60,000 nucleotides of DNA. Source: Cryptomeria japonica. Its lineage: Eukaryota; Streptophyta; Pinopsida; Cupressales; Cupressaceae. Below the pieces are notes generated by a model, which was given only the letters and a program-made list of their open reading frames with translations, made no database searches and was not told where the DNA came from. The position numbers and the translations under genes were made by a program. The DNA is taken from the NCBI RefSeq assembly GCF_030272615.1, contig NC_081415.1, forward strand, positions 416,856,757 to 416,916,756, written 5' to 3'. The first letter of the stretch is position 1. Each line of letters begins with the position of its first letter. This document shows positions 1 through 10,382 of the stretch, in pieces.

Positions 1-2246
1 CACTGGTAGGCCTTGCTCTTAGTAGAATAACCCAAGAAGATTCCTTCATCACATCTTGCATCAAACTTCCCTATATCATCATCTCTTTTGATATAACATT
101 TGCTTCCAATTTTTTTGAAATATCTAACTGTAGGAACATGACCAAACCATAGCTCATAAGGAGTCTTACCAGAATCATCTTTTATGAGGACGTAGTTGAA
201 TGTGTCAACAACTTCTCTCCAAAAGGTCTGTGCAACATTTCCTTCAATCAACATAGTCCTAGCAGCATCCAAAATGGTTATGTTCTTTCTTTCAACAACT
301 CCATTCTGCTGTGGGGTTCTAGGAGCAGATAACTGTCTTCTAATTCCATTCCTCTCACATTATGATTCAAACTCACCGGATGTGAATTCTCCTCCTTTAT
401 TAGATCTCAGACACTTCAGCTTCAACCCTGTCTCTGTCTCCACCTTAGATTTGAATATCTTGAATTTCTCCAGTGCTTCTGATTTCTCCCTCAGAAAAGT
501 AACCCACATCATTCTAGAATAGTCATCAATCAACAACATGAAATATCTATCACCCTGCAAGATTCTCACTCTTGTAGGATCACACAAGTTAGTATGCACA
601 AGATCCAATAAACCATTAGATGTATACAACTTACTTTTGAATGAAGTTCTTGTTTGCTTTCCCATCTGACATTCTTTACATACCGGATTAGAAGGCTTCA
701 CAATTTTAGGCAAATCTCTAATAGCTTGAGTATAACTTATCCTTATCATGCATTCAAAATTAACATGACACATCCTTCTATGCCACAACCAAGTTTCATC
801 TATTTGTGCAATCAAACAACTTTTCTCACCGGCATTCAAGTGAAAGATATTACCTTTAGTCTTAGTCCTTGATTTAATCTCTATACCATAGGCATTTAGA
901 GCAAGCATTTACCATTCTTGAATTGAAAATCATATCCCTTATCAACCATCTATCCAACACTCAAAATATTATGCTTCAAACCTTCAATATATAAGACATC
1001 ATCAATATTATTCTTACCATCAAAAGAAATAGAACCTTTACCACGAATTGCACAAGCTTTATCATCTCCAAATCTCACTATACCACCATCATACCTTTCC
1101 ATATTCACAAATTTTCTTTTATCATCTATCATATTATGTGAACAACTGCTGTTAATTACCCATTCAAATTTATCTTCAATCTTAGCAACCAAATATTTCT
1201 CCTCAACAATGCAACTTGTATAATTCCCTGGTACCAGATCATCTTCCTTGATAGCAATAAATGCAAATTCATCTTTTGAATTCCCATTCTCTGACTCTTC
1301 ATCTATAAAACCTTCATTAGTAGCATAATAAGATGTCTTCTGATATCTCTACTTCCAGTTAGGCTTATAGTGCTTATCATACTTATCATGCTTCTCATAT
1401 CTATTATGCTTAGCAGATCTATCATATTTATCATGTTTATCATACCTTGACACTGTTTCAGGACACCTAGAAGAAAAATGTCCTATCTTATTACAAGAGA
1501 TAAATTTAAAGGTAACTTTCCATTATACTTACTAGCTCCCTTAGGAAATATCCAAGCAATAAGTGCTTTAAGCTCATCCAACTCCCTTTCCTATTCTTCC
1601 ATTTCTCTCATTTCTCTTTCATATCTAGAAACCCTAGATGAACTCTCTCACGGATTATACTTTTGCTTCCTAGATATAGTAGCTTTAAATGCAGTCTCAA
1701 TTTTACCATGTGATTCTCCAAATTCACTCAACTCAAAAGCAACAAGCTTACCAACCAACACATCTCTTGTCACAATAGTCACAGTCCAGATCTCATCAAC
1801 AACAACAACTTTAGATTTGTAAGCAAGAGGCACGGATCTCAACACTTTAGCAACAATCTCATCTTCTTCAAGAGTTCCACTAACACATCTAATGCTCATA
1901 ATGAGTTCATTCATTTTAGACATAAAGAATGATATGTTCTCATATTCTCCCATCTTTAACATCTCATACTTCTCTTTCAAACTCTGCAACTTAGCAACTT
2001 TCACATGTTTATCTCTTTCATACAAGGTCTCTAACTTTTCCCAGATCTCATGTGCAGTCTACAGTCCCATCACATTAGTCATCTTTGAATCGGTCAAGGC
2101 ACTCAACAATTCGTCTTTAGCTCTTATGTTATGTTCAGCATCCTTGATCTTTGTAGTAGTAACCAGACCATTCTGAGGAACATTGTAGGTAGTCTTTGTA
2201 ATCTTCCAATAATTATCTCCAAGACACTTCAAGTGACACTCCATCT
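1..2246 (-). pseudogene. TE1 gag-protease-integrase remnant
   Basis: Reading from 2246 to 1 on the minus strand, the parts are: UBN2-type Gag (to about 1560; residues ECHLKCLGDNYW near the start), a CCHC knuckle at about 1455-1500 read as FISCNKIGHFSSRC, a retropepsin motif at about 1130-1170, a GAG-pre-integrase segment with LWHRRMCHVNF (about 760-800), and the integrase core. Compared with TE8, the protease motif WVIDSGCSHHM has become WVINSSCSHNM, and the integrase positions HTDLCGP and RSDRGG have become HTNLCDP and RSNKGG, so three catalytic aspartates read Asn. Stops and frameshifts separate the blocks. Reverse transcriptase and RNase H lie outside the window. The identification is firm; the copy cannot be functional. 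Confidence 0.92.
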
Positions 2247-3437
2247 TGTTACTACTTATCAAGTTGCCATTAGTTTTATGTTCAAAGTTATTCTATATAC
2301 TCTAGCCGGTTATCTCTACCGAGATATTCAGTCAGTATGCACAGTTTAGTCGGTTATAGAAGAGAGTAGTCTCAGAGCGTAGTATACACTGAGCTGTCTA
2401 CCAAGTATCATTCCATGTCTACCGAGCAGCAAAGATGACACATCGAGTTGATATACACCGAGTGAAACGTGTTACCAGATTCATTGAACCTAGACATACA
2501 TATGAAAACGTATTACAAGATCGAGGAACATTTAACCGTTATCACATTGGAAATTGCACTTAAAGATTGTGTATGATTTTGAGGTCATCTAACCAATGAA
2601 ATATTTTGCATGGTTATTCATTCGATAAAACACGCTTGTAAGATCGAAGCAATGAATGGATCACCGACATAAGAGATATATTTATACAACATGGATTAAT
2701 ATCAGAAATATACATGTAGCTTGACAGAAAGGAAGATATAGAAATATACAAAGCAAGACATGTGAAAGCACTAAGTGTTATGACTGTTGCAGAGACACAG
2801 AGGTCACTGAGAAGGATTTCAGAGAACAGTCAAAGAACAGAGTAAACAAAAGGGTTTATCGAGTTACTATATGGGTTACCGAGGTATGCTATAAGCAAGG
2901 TAATCTTATTCTAAGCACATAGAATCTTCTATAACATTCCAGATGTAAAGTTGCAGATATTTGTAATGATTTATTGTAATATTTTGAAGTTGTAAGAGAA
3001 ACCTTTAATAGGGTAAAAAACTCTAACCAAGTCTATAAATTGTAAAGCCTTTAACCAGGTGCAACATTTTAGATTAAGTGTTGTAAAATCCTTTAGCAAG
3101 GTAGATCTAACAGATCTTGATACTCCTAATAGGGTAAGCTATTGGAAATAGCTAAACATGTAGCCTTAACCGAGCAACCTTTATTATTGTAGTAGTGAAG
3201 TTGTGGGTGCCATCCCCACTGCAGTTTTTCTCTCTAACCAAGAGTTTCTGCGTAACCAAAATATATGTGTTATGGAGTGAATCATGTATGATTGTTATCT
3301 ATTTGTTTTAGCTTTATATTATGTTACTGCACTATTTGGTTTATATATAATAGTAAAGTTATTGTTGAAGAAAAGTTTTGAAGTACTAATTCACCCCTCC
3401 CCTCTCAGTACATTAGCTTTCCATATTGGGCCTAACA
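2247..3437 (+). repeat. TE2 5' LTR
   Basis: 1191 bases from TGTTACTACT to GGGCCTAACA. A TATA-like stretch lies near 2688-2698. The 3' third (3001-3250) carries a series of tiny hairpins (see the separate entry), followed by the GTTTTTC and CGTAACC motifs seen in many plant copia LTRs and by a C-rich box ending CTCTCAGTA near 3390-3412. The partner LTR is 9082-10251. Confidence 0.93.
3001..3244 (+). other. Micro-hairpin array in TE2 5' LTR
   Basis: About eight short inverted repeats occur in 244 bases, mostly with a loop close to CTAACA or TTAACC. Examples are CCT-TTAACC-AGG, CCTT-TAGC-AAGG, AGATC-TAACA-GATCT, CTCT-AACCA-AGAG, and a seven-base stem AGCTATT/AATAGCT. The stem sequence changes from unit to unit while the loop stays similar. 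It lies downstream of the TATA-like site, so it should be in the RNA leader. The function is unknown. Confidence 0.7.
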
Positions 3438-3439
3438 AT

Positions 3440-3451
3440 TGGTATCAGAGC
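3440..3451 (+). other. TE2 primer binding site (tRNA-iMet type)
   Basis: TGGTATCAGAGC begins three bases after the LTR end and is a perfect 12-base match to the common plant copia primer site. Confidence 0.92.
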
Positions 3452-3499
3452 TTCAATCTTGGAAAAGGGTTTAACTGCCTAAAGATAAAGATCTTATCA

Positions 3500-4851
3500 A
3501 TGGAAGGCTATAAACAATCTTAGAGGATTGTGTATCTGCAAGAAGAGTTGGATCATGCTAATCAAGTGATTGCAGACATGCAAAGACAAATGCAAAAATC
3601 TCTGAAAGTGAGAAGAAGATTATTTGATGATTTGCAGGACTCTCAAGAGTTAGTGGAACAAATTGAGACATTATCTGAGAATAGTATGTCTGAAGAGACT
3701 GAAGAAATGATTGGAGAATTGAAAGAAAAGAACAAAGCACTGGCTGATCAACTAAAAGCAATGAAAAGAGAACATGAGCATTTCAGCACACAGATGACTA
3801 AAAATCTTGATGCATTGAGGACAGCTGAGAATAAAGTAAGAGATCTAGAAAGAGAGAAACAACAACTTGAAGTATTAGTATCTGATAAGGATGATGAAAT
3901 CATAAGGATGACTGGAATTTAACAAAACCTGTCTGATCAACTAGGTTATGCAGATCATGAAGCAAATCTGAAAAATGATGAGAATCAAGCATTGAAACTT
4001 GAAGTATCAAGGTTGACCAATGAACTTGAAACAGAGAAGAAATCCAAAGAAACACTGAAGAAGAGTTATGAAGCATCAAAGATGTTGGATGAGTAACTGA
4101 ATACAAGAAGACCCAACAAAGATGCAGGACTCGGTTACAAAGGAAAAGACTCTACTGAGAAGGGAATCCATACTATCGAGAGAGGAGAATCATCAAAGCA
4201 AGCTGGAATCAAGAAGAACATCAAAAGAAAGAAGCCTATTTGCAACTACTGTGGAAATCAAGGTCACACTGCCAACATGTGCCAAATCAGAAAAGGTAAG
4301 CAACCGATTGTCACCAAGTCCAATGGTTATTGTTACAATTGTAATAAATATGGTCACACATCTAATCAATGTAGGACAAAGTCTGTAAACAATTATCAGA
4401 AGGAAAAATTCAAAGGGTTTTGTAAAAACTGCAATAGATATGGACACAATACCAAGAAGTTCTGGCTTAAGCAAAAGAACTATATGTGGTCTGCACATCG
4501 AGCAAATGCTAGAGGTTATCGAGCTCACATAGATCCTTACCGACAGTATTTTGCAGTACCATGAGATTACAATACAAGGATAGGTGTGAATGTTGTGGAA
4601 GATATGGACATATAAGTGCCAACTACTTTATAAGGTTTGGAATGAACAACCGAAGATCATGGAGAAATCCTGGTATGGCATGTTTTCATTGTCACAAAGT
4701 TGGACACTTGACTGAAGATTGTAGAGATCAACCTAGAAAAGACACTGAAGAAATAAAAGACAAATTAAAGATGATTTGGAAAAAGAAGGAAATTATGTCA
4801 AATGAAGAAAGCACCTTACCTACCGAGTTAGGTGCACCTATTCCAAATTAA
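3500..4851 (+). pseudogene. TE2 ORF1: Gag-like coiled-coil and zinc-knuckle protein
   Basis: The likely start is the ATG at 3500, in the context ATCAATGGAAGG. The same frame runs to about 4560 with stops at 3521, 3920 and 4094, then shifts and ends at 4851. The N-terminal two thirds is a long heptad-like coiled coil rich in E, K, Q and L. It is followed by an AGLGYKGK motif like that near the end of the coiled coil in Sirevirus Gags, then five knuckles: CNYCGNQGHTANMC, CYNCNKYGHTSNQC, CKNCNRYGHNTKKF, CECCGRYGHISANY and CFHCHKVGHLTEDC. The third and fourth lack the last Cys. The protein probably binds genomic RNA in the particle. It lacks the N-terminal Gag region (FDGTNY...) of autonomous copia elements. 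Its equivalents are 19210-20229 (TE6) and 46850-48121 (TE9). Confidence 0.8.
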
Positions 4852-5402
4852 TTGGTAAAGGTACAAAGGGACTACATTCTCTCAAGGTTAAATCTTAACA
4901 GTTCCTATTTTATTATGTACTTAAGTCAAAATCTGCATAATTAAGATGTAGTAGTAAGTTTGAAATTCTGTCAAAGTCTTTTGAAGCACTATATAGGAAA
5001 CCTGTCAAGTCGGTGAATACAAGAAACCTGTCTAGTCGGTAAATGAAGGAAGTTTGGTTACTTGGTTAAAGCGAAAAAAGGAAAGAAAGTTTAGTGGAAC
5101 CGAGTGCACTTAATTTTTTTGACCTAACCTGCACGGAGCCCGATAAGGTATATTTTGTACTTAAAGCATTTTCGCGGTCATTTTTACTTACCAAGTTTTT
5201 GAGAGAGCAGAGCAAAGAAAATCTAAGGCAATCAAACCTCCTACAAAGCAAAATTCAAGGTATTTACATCAATCTCAATGCATTGTTAAGCTGGTTTACC
5301 GATCTTATCAAGTTATTATTATCTACTAAGTGTGAAGCTTCTGCCATTTGAAAATTCTGAAACCCTAAGGATCTTTTGTTAGTTTTTATCTGAAATCTAC
5401 AA
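4852..5402 (+). promoter_or_regulatory. TE2 gap between ORF1 and ORF2, possible internal promoter
   Basis: This is 551 bases without a long reading frame. It holds TTTCGCGG at 5170-5177, which fits the plant E2F consensus WTTSSCSS, and the telo-box AAACCCTAA at 5360-5368, 35 bases before the ORF2 start. E2F sites and telo-boxes occur together in promoters of plant replication and translation genes. The equivalent gap in TE6 (20230-20625) has TTTCGCGC on the other strand. An internal promoter for ORF2 is an inference only. Confidence 0.35.
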
Positions 5403-8400
5403 ATGGCACCTAAGATCCAAGATCCCATCGTTGTTAAGAATGTTGAAAAGCCCTCACTAAAATACTCTTTAACTCCCAAAGTTGCATCGGAACCGGATGA
5501 CAAAACCGCATTTTCACTCATTCTGGATAGAGTGTTATTAGTCGAGGATGTGAGATTCTTCACCAAATGTTGTGTTGAAGAACTCGGTCATGTTGAAATA
5601 AAAGACACCTATGATGAATTGTGCACAGATGGTAAATTGAATAGCAAGTATGAGCACATTAAGATCAAGGGATTAACTAAAGCCCTAACCTATCCCCGTG
5701 TGTTCAAACCTCAGTGGGTCAAGTTTGTTCTGAGCAGAGTTCACGACGATTTCATGTGGCTAGAAGAGAAACCGTTTAAGATTACCAAGGAAATCATTCA
5801 TCTGATTACCGGTTAACCTATTTATGATCATGCCCAAGCTCAAAAGATGATATCATAGAAGGAATTGATCAGTTTAACCGGAGTGGAATCAGATTGCAGA
5901 GGATTGAAATTGAACAATGTCATTGATGCAGAACTTAAATTTGCCATTAGAGTAATAGGTTACTCTTTCTTCCAATCGGCAAGGGAAAACAATGTACCCT
6001 ATGCAGCAGTAGACCTAGCATACAAAATTGTGAAAAAGGGCATGAAAATTGATCTATGTGAGGTGTTGCTGAAAAACCTATTTGAGAATCTGAACACCAT
6101 CAGGAAGCCGAAGAAGAACAACTCGGCTAATACACTAAAGTTTGGATCACTACTTGTATGCATGTTTTTCTACTTTGAAAAATTCTTTCCATCAGTCGGT
6201 AAAGTTGTTTGGGAACTACACCGACCAATCACCCATCAGATCAATGACTTCATTAAGAAGCTAGGAGATAATTTCAATGATATTATGGATGATTACTTCA
6301 GTAAGTTTCAAGAGAAAATGCATAACAGGTATAGAATTCCACCCCAGCTAGTGGAGAAATACAAAAATGACATATGTTTTGAAGTAGACACTGATTACTA
6401 TTATGTGAATCCTGTGGAATTGAGAACTCAATCTTTGTCACCTATGGGTTACAAGATTGATTTTGACATCACACAACAACAAATTGATGTATTTATCACA
6501 TTACCGAGGCATGCTACCGAGCTGAGGTATGGAACCTATGAAGAAGTGAAGGAAATGGTAAAAATGAGCATTGTAGTACCCAAAGCTACAAGAAAGGCAA
6601 CAAAGATGATAAAGGCATTATTGGAGAAATTCAGAGAAGATTCTTCCTCCACACCTATCAAAGGCACTATAACCATTATAGAAGAGGAATCTGAAGCCCA
6701 AGAGGCAGCTATAACACTGAGCACCGAATTACCAAAGGGAAAAGTGTTGAAAAGAAAGAAACTGGATTCATCAAAGGCCTCACCGACTCCTCCAGTAAAG
6801 CGACCTAACACTAGAGCATCTGCAACTTCACTGAGTAAGAAAACAAAGAGTGTTACTGTCCCCATGGTAACAAAGACCTACAAGAAATCTACTCGGAGAC
6901 TCATTTTGGCAAAAGAGTCTAGTGACATAGAGTCTAAAGATGCTAGCAAATTTCAGATTGTCAAGAGCAAGAAGGTAAATGTAAATAGTGTTGAAAATTT
7001 TTGTGCTAATCTGAAAGAATATGGTGGATTTGGAGGATTCAGATATGTTAAGTATGAAACCAGAAATAATGATGAAAAGAGACAAATTGAAGAAGCTGTC
7101 ATCTGCACACTTCTAAAATTCCGGTTGGCTCCATTGGAACTATCTAAGTCACTTCCAAATGAATTATATTTACATATTGACAATAGGTGGAAGTATGCAA
7201 TGGACTTAGAGAAACAGATCAGAGAAAGAAGTCTGGTACATCTCTTTCATGACATGTCGGTAGCTGAAATAAAAGAACATCTGACTACCTACAACACAAA
7301 GTTTCTCGTCAAACAAAGAGCCTTAAAACTAATGAATGGTCTGTATATTGAAGTGGAAAATGAGAGAAAAGCAAAGTGGCAGGAAATCTTTAAAATCAAG
7401 GATGCTGGTGAGCAGCTACAGTTGAAATTGTTGATGTCACCGAGCAAGATCCTGATGTTACCAAGCAAGACCTTGCTGACACCATTCAAATAGATGAAGA
7501 TATCATGGATATAGAGGCACCAGAATAGGAAATGATAGAAGGCAATGCATATGCAAAACTTGTATCTAGTGAATCAGTCTTGGAACAAGTTCAGCCTTAT
7601 CCACCGGTCAATATATGGATCAAGGCACCGAAGGTCACAAGTCTATAGCAGGAGAAGGTACTACTCAATAACAGATGTCTCAAGCACCTTCTAGCACTGA
7701 AAATGTTGTAACTGAGACACCGAGTACCGAGACACCAAAGGACTCTACAGAGGCTAAAGAAACAGACCAAAGTGTTGCCTCTACCAAGCAACCTACCGAG
7801 GGTCATCAAGCCTCACAAGCCATTGTCTTAGTTCCATCAGTGAAAGGTAAGGAAAAGAAGATGAAAAATCATAGTTTTAAAGTTGATTTGTCAAAACCAA
7901 TAGTGTTGCCCAATGTAGACATATCAAAATTAAAGGGGCAAGCACTCATTGATTTCGGTGAACTATGCAAAGCAAAGGCCGAACAAGAGAAGCAAATGGC
8001 AATTCAAAAGAAAAATAAAGTACTTCAGAAGGTGAAAGCACTCTTAATAGATATGCTACCTGAAGCTACAGTGTCAATAGATGCAGCCATCCACATTTAA
8101 CTGGATAAACTCCTAACAAAGATAGAGACATCTGGAGTAGATGCATCGGAATATTTGAGCAAGCTAAAAGACAAGGAGCTCACTGCAAAAATGATAGAAG
8201 AGGTACAGAAAGCTATAGCTATTGGTAAAGTTAAACTTGTCAAATTTATTGCTGAGTTGTCCCCTCAACTCAAGCACATTCTTTATTTATTTTAGAAACT
8301 CTGTATATTTTCTTTATCCATCAAAGACATCAAAAATAAAATAGAAGCAATTGAGAAAGAGATCACCGATCTCTCAAATAAGTTGACCACAGAGCCCAAT

Positions 8401-8736
8401 TCAGTTCAGAATTTTTATACAAAGTTACAACAGCTCATGGCTCAACAATTGGACCTAAGAAATGAAGAACACAAGATCAGGATGGACATAATGACACTTC
8501 AGACATTATTCCTTCCTCATCTTTCATCCGTCCAAGAACAGATCAATCGAGCCACCTCCTTATCTACTACACAAGAGGGAAGCACTTTAGATGGCTTAAT
8601 ATCATTATTGGCTGATATTCAAGTGCATAATTCTTTAATGGACAGTGTAAAGGATGCCCTCTTTGTCGCTCTCACCGAAGCACGAACCAAGTACAAATCC
8701 ATTTTTGACCAGTTGCCTCCACCAAATGGTAACTAA
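5403..8736 (+). pseudogene. TE2 ORF2: large protein of unknown function
   Basis: The start is ATG at 5403. The first frame runs to 7493 with stops only at 5814 and near 5856. A shifted frame then covers 7675-8736 with stops near 8098 and 8295, giving roughly 1110 codons. In order: a block with EELG-x-x-EIK, LSRVH-DF-WLE and KITKEIIHLITG (residues about 55-137); a block with KIDLCEVLLKNL and then VCMFFYFEKFFPSVGK; a basic segment KRKKLDSSKASPTPPVKRP that looks like a bipartite nuclear signal; a helical block of about 110 residues (7080-7390) ending KWQEIF; an acidic T/S/P-rich linker; and a coiled C-terminus. TE6 ORF2 (20626-23398) shares the first, second and KWQEIF blocks. I do not recognise a catalytic motif. 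A remote link to plant transposon-associated domains is possible but unproven. Confidence 0.7.
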
Positions 8737-9081
8737 GTCTTGATGTTTGTCAAAAAAGGGGGAGTGATATAGTATTCAAAGTATAGTATACAGGGGGAGT
8801 ATACCGAGCCAAGTGAGCAGAGTATCCAAGAGCAGTGTACCGAGCAGTGAACATAACAGTAAGCAAAGAACAAGTATAGCACATAGAACATTGATCACCG
8901 AGCATGCAAAATCATAGTTTTGTATAGTATATCGATAAGGGGAGTATATTTGGATTTACTATTTCATTGACTATTGTATATACTGTCAGTATAGTCAAAA
9001 TTTGAAAGTATATAGATTATTGAGTTATAACTTTGAAAGTAGTTTTTGTCAAACATTTCAACTAATGTGAAAAGGGGAGAT
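8737..9081 (+). other. TE2 3' non-coding region with repeated purine tracts
   Basis: After ORF2 there are several purine runs: AAAAAAGGGGGAGTG near 8752, CAGGGGGAGTATACC near 8790, AAGGGGAGTA near 8938, and the final AAAAGGGGAGA touching the 3' LTR at 9081. Only the last is placed to prime plus-strand DNA. Multiple such tracts are a known feature of Sirevirus elements. No reading frame is seen. Confidence 0.75.
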
Positions 9082-10251
9082 TGTTACTACTTATCAAGTT
9101 GCCATTAGTTTTATGTTCAAAGTTATTCTATATACTCTAGTCGGTTATCTCTACCGAGATATTCAGTCGGTATGCACAGTCTAGTCGGTTATAGAAGAGA
9201 GTAGTCTCAGAGTGTAGTATACACTGAGCTATCTACTGAGCAACAAAGATGACACACCGAGTTGATATACACTGAGTGAAACGTGTTACCAGATTCATTG
9301 AACCTGGACATACATAAGAAAATGTGTTACAAGATCGAGGAACATCTAACCATTATCACATTGGAAATTGCACTTAAAGATTGTGTATGATTTTGAGGTC
9401 ATCTAACCAATGAAATATTTTGCATGGTTATTCATTCGATAAAACATGCTTGTAAGATCGAAGCAATGAATGGATCACCGACATAAGAGATCTATTTATA
9501 CAACATGGATTAAGATCAGAAATATACATGTAGCTTGACAGAAAGGAGGATATAGAAATATACAAAGCAAGACATGTGAAAGCACTAAGTGTTATGACTG
9601 TTACAGATACACAGAGGTCACTGAGAAGGATTTCAGAGAATAGTCAAAGAACAGAGTAAACAAAAGGGTTTATCGAGTTACTATATGGGTTACCGAGGTA
9701 TGCTATAAGCAAGGTAATCTTATTCTGAGCACATAGAATCTACTATAACATTCCAAATGTAAAGTTGCAGATATTTGTAATGATTTATTGTAATATTTTG
9801 AAGTTGTAAGAGAAACCTTTAACAGGGTAAAAGACTCTAACCAAGTCTATAAATTGTAAAGCCTTTAACCAGGTGCAACATTTTATATTAAGTATTGTAA
9901 AATCCTTTAGCAAGGTAGATCGAATAGATCTTGATACTCCTAACAGGGTGAGCTATAAGAAATAGCTAAACATGTAGCTCTAACTGAGCAACCTTTATTA
10001 TTGCAGCAGTGAAGTTGTGGGTGCCATCCCCACCGCAGTTTTTCTCTCTAACCAAGAGTTTCTACGTAACCAAAATATATGTGTTATGGAGTGAATCATG
10101 TATGATTGTTATCTATTTGTTTTAGCTTTATATTATGTTACCGCACTATTCGTTTTATATATAATAGTAAAGTTATTGTTGAAGAAAAGTTTTGAAGTAC
10201 CGATTCACCCCTCCCCTCTCAGTACATTAGCTTTCCATAATGGGCCTAACA
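9082..10251 (+). repeat. TE2 3' LTR
   Basis: 1170 bases, TGTTACTACT to GGGCCTAACA, the partner of 2247-3437. It lacks a segment of about 20 bases near 2405-2425 of the first copy. Its hairpin array (9814-10056) is better preserved in places, for example GACT-CTAACCA-AGTC (9833-9847) and GCTC-TAACT-GAGC (9977-9989). Confidence 0.93.
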
Positions 10252-10326
10252 CATCCAGTCCTTCCATACAATGTAATTGTTTCCATCAAATCTCAGACTC
10301 TCTTTCTTGAAAACATAAGTTTCCAT
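10252..10326 (-). pseudogene. TE1 Gag N-terminal fragment, cut off by TE2
   Basis: The first 25 codons of the TE1 Gag start at the ATG whose complement is 10324-10326. They include FKKESLRFDG and then NNYIVW, the N-terminal signature of copia Gag, matching TE8 (FKKDSLRFDGSNYAIW). The frame is interrupted at 10252 by TE2 and resumes at 2246. This fragment fixes the TE2 insertion point to within a few bases. Confidence 0.85.
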
Positions 10327-10368
10327 CCTGGATCTCCTCAAGCGGTCAAGCTAATTCTGAAGGATCTA

Positions 10369-10380
10369 GCTCTGATACCA
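10369..10380 (-). other. TE1 primer binding site (tRNA-iMet type)
   Basis: The plus strand reads GCTCTGATACCA, so the element strand reads TGGTATCAGAGC, the usual plant copia site complementary to the 3' end of initiator tRNA-Met. It sits two bases from the LTR edge at 10383. Confidence 0.9.
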
Positions 10381-10382
10381 AT

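Larger units (their letters stand above)
2247..10251 (+). mobile_element. TE2: pol-less LTR retrotransposon with two large genes
   Basis: This is a complete element of 8005 bases inserted in the Gag N-terminus of TE1. The LTRs (2247-3437 and 9082-10251) run TGTTAC...CTAACA. The flanks are CATCT and CATCC, a duplication with one C-to-T change. A tRNA-iMet primer site follows the 5' LTR, and a purine tract (AAAAGGGGAGA) precedes the 3' LTR. The internal 5.6 kb codes for ORF1 (coiled coil plus five zinc knuckles) and ORF2 (about 1100 codons). I find no protease, integrase, reverse transcriptase or RNase H motif, so it must borrow these. LTR differences are several per 100 bases and nearly all transitions, so it is fairly old. 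Confidence 0.92.
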
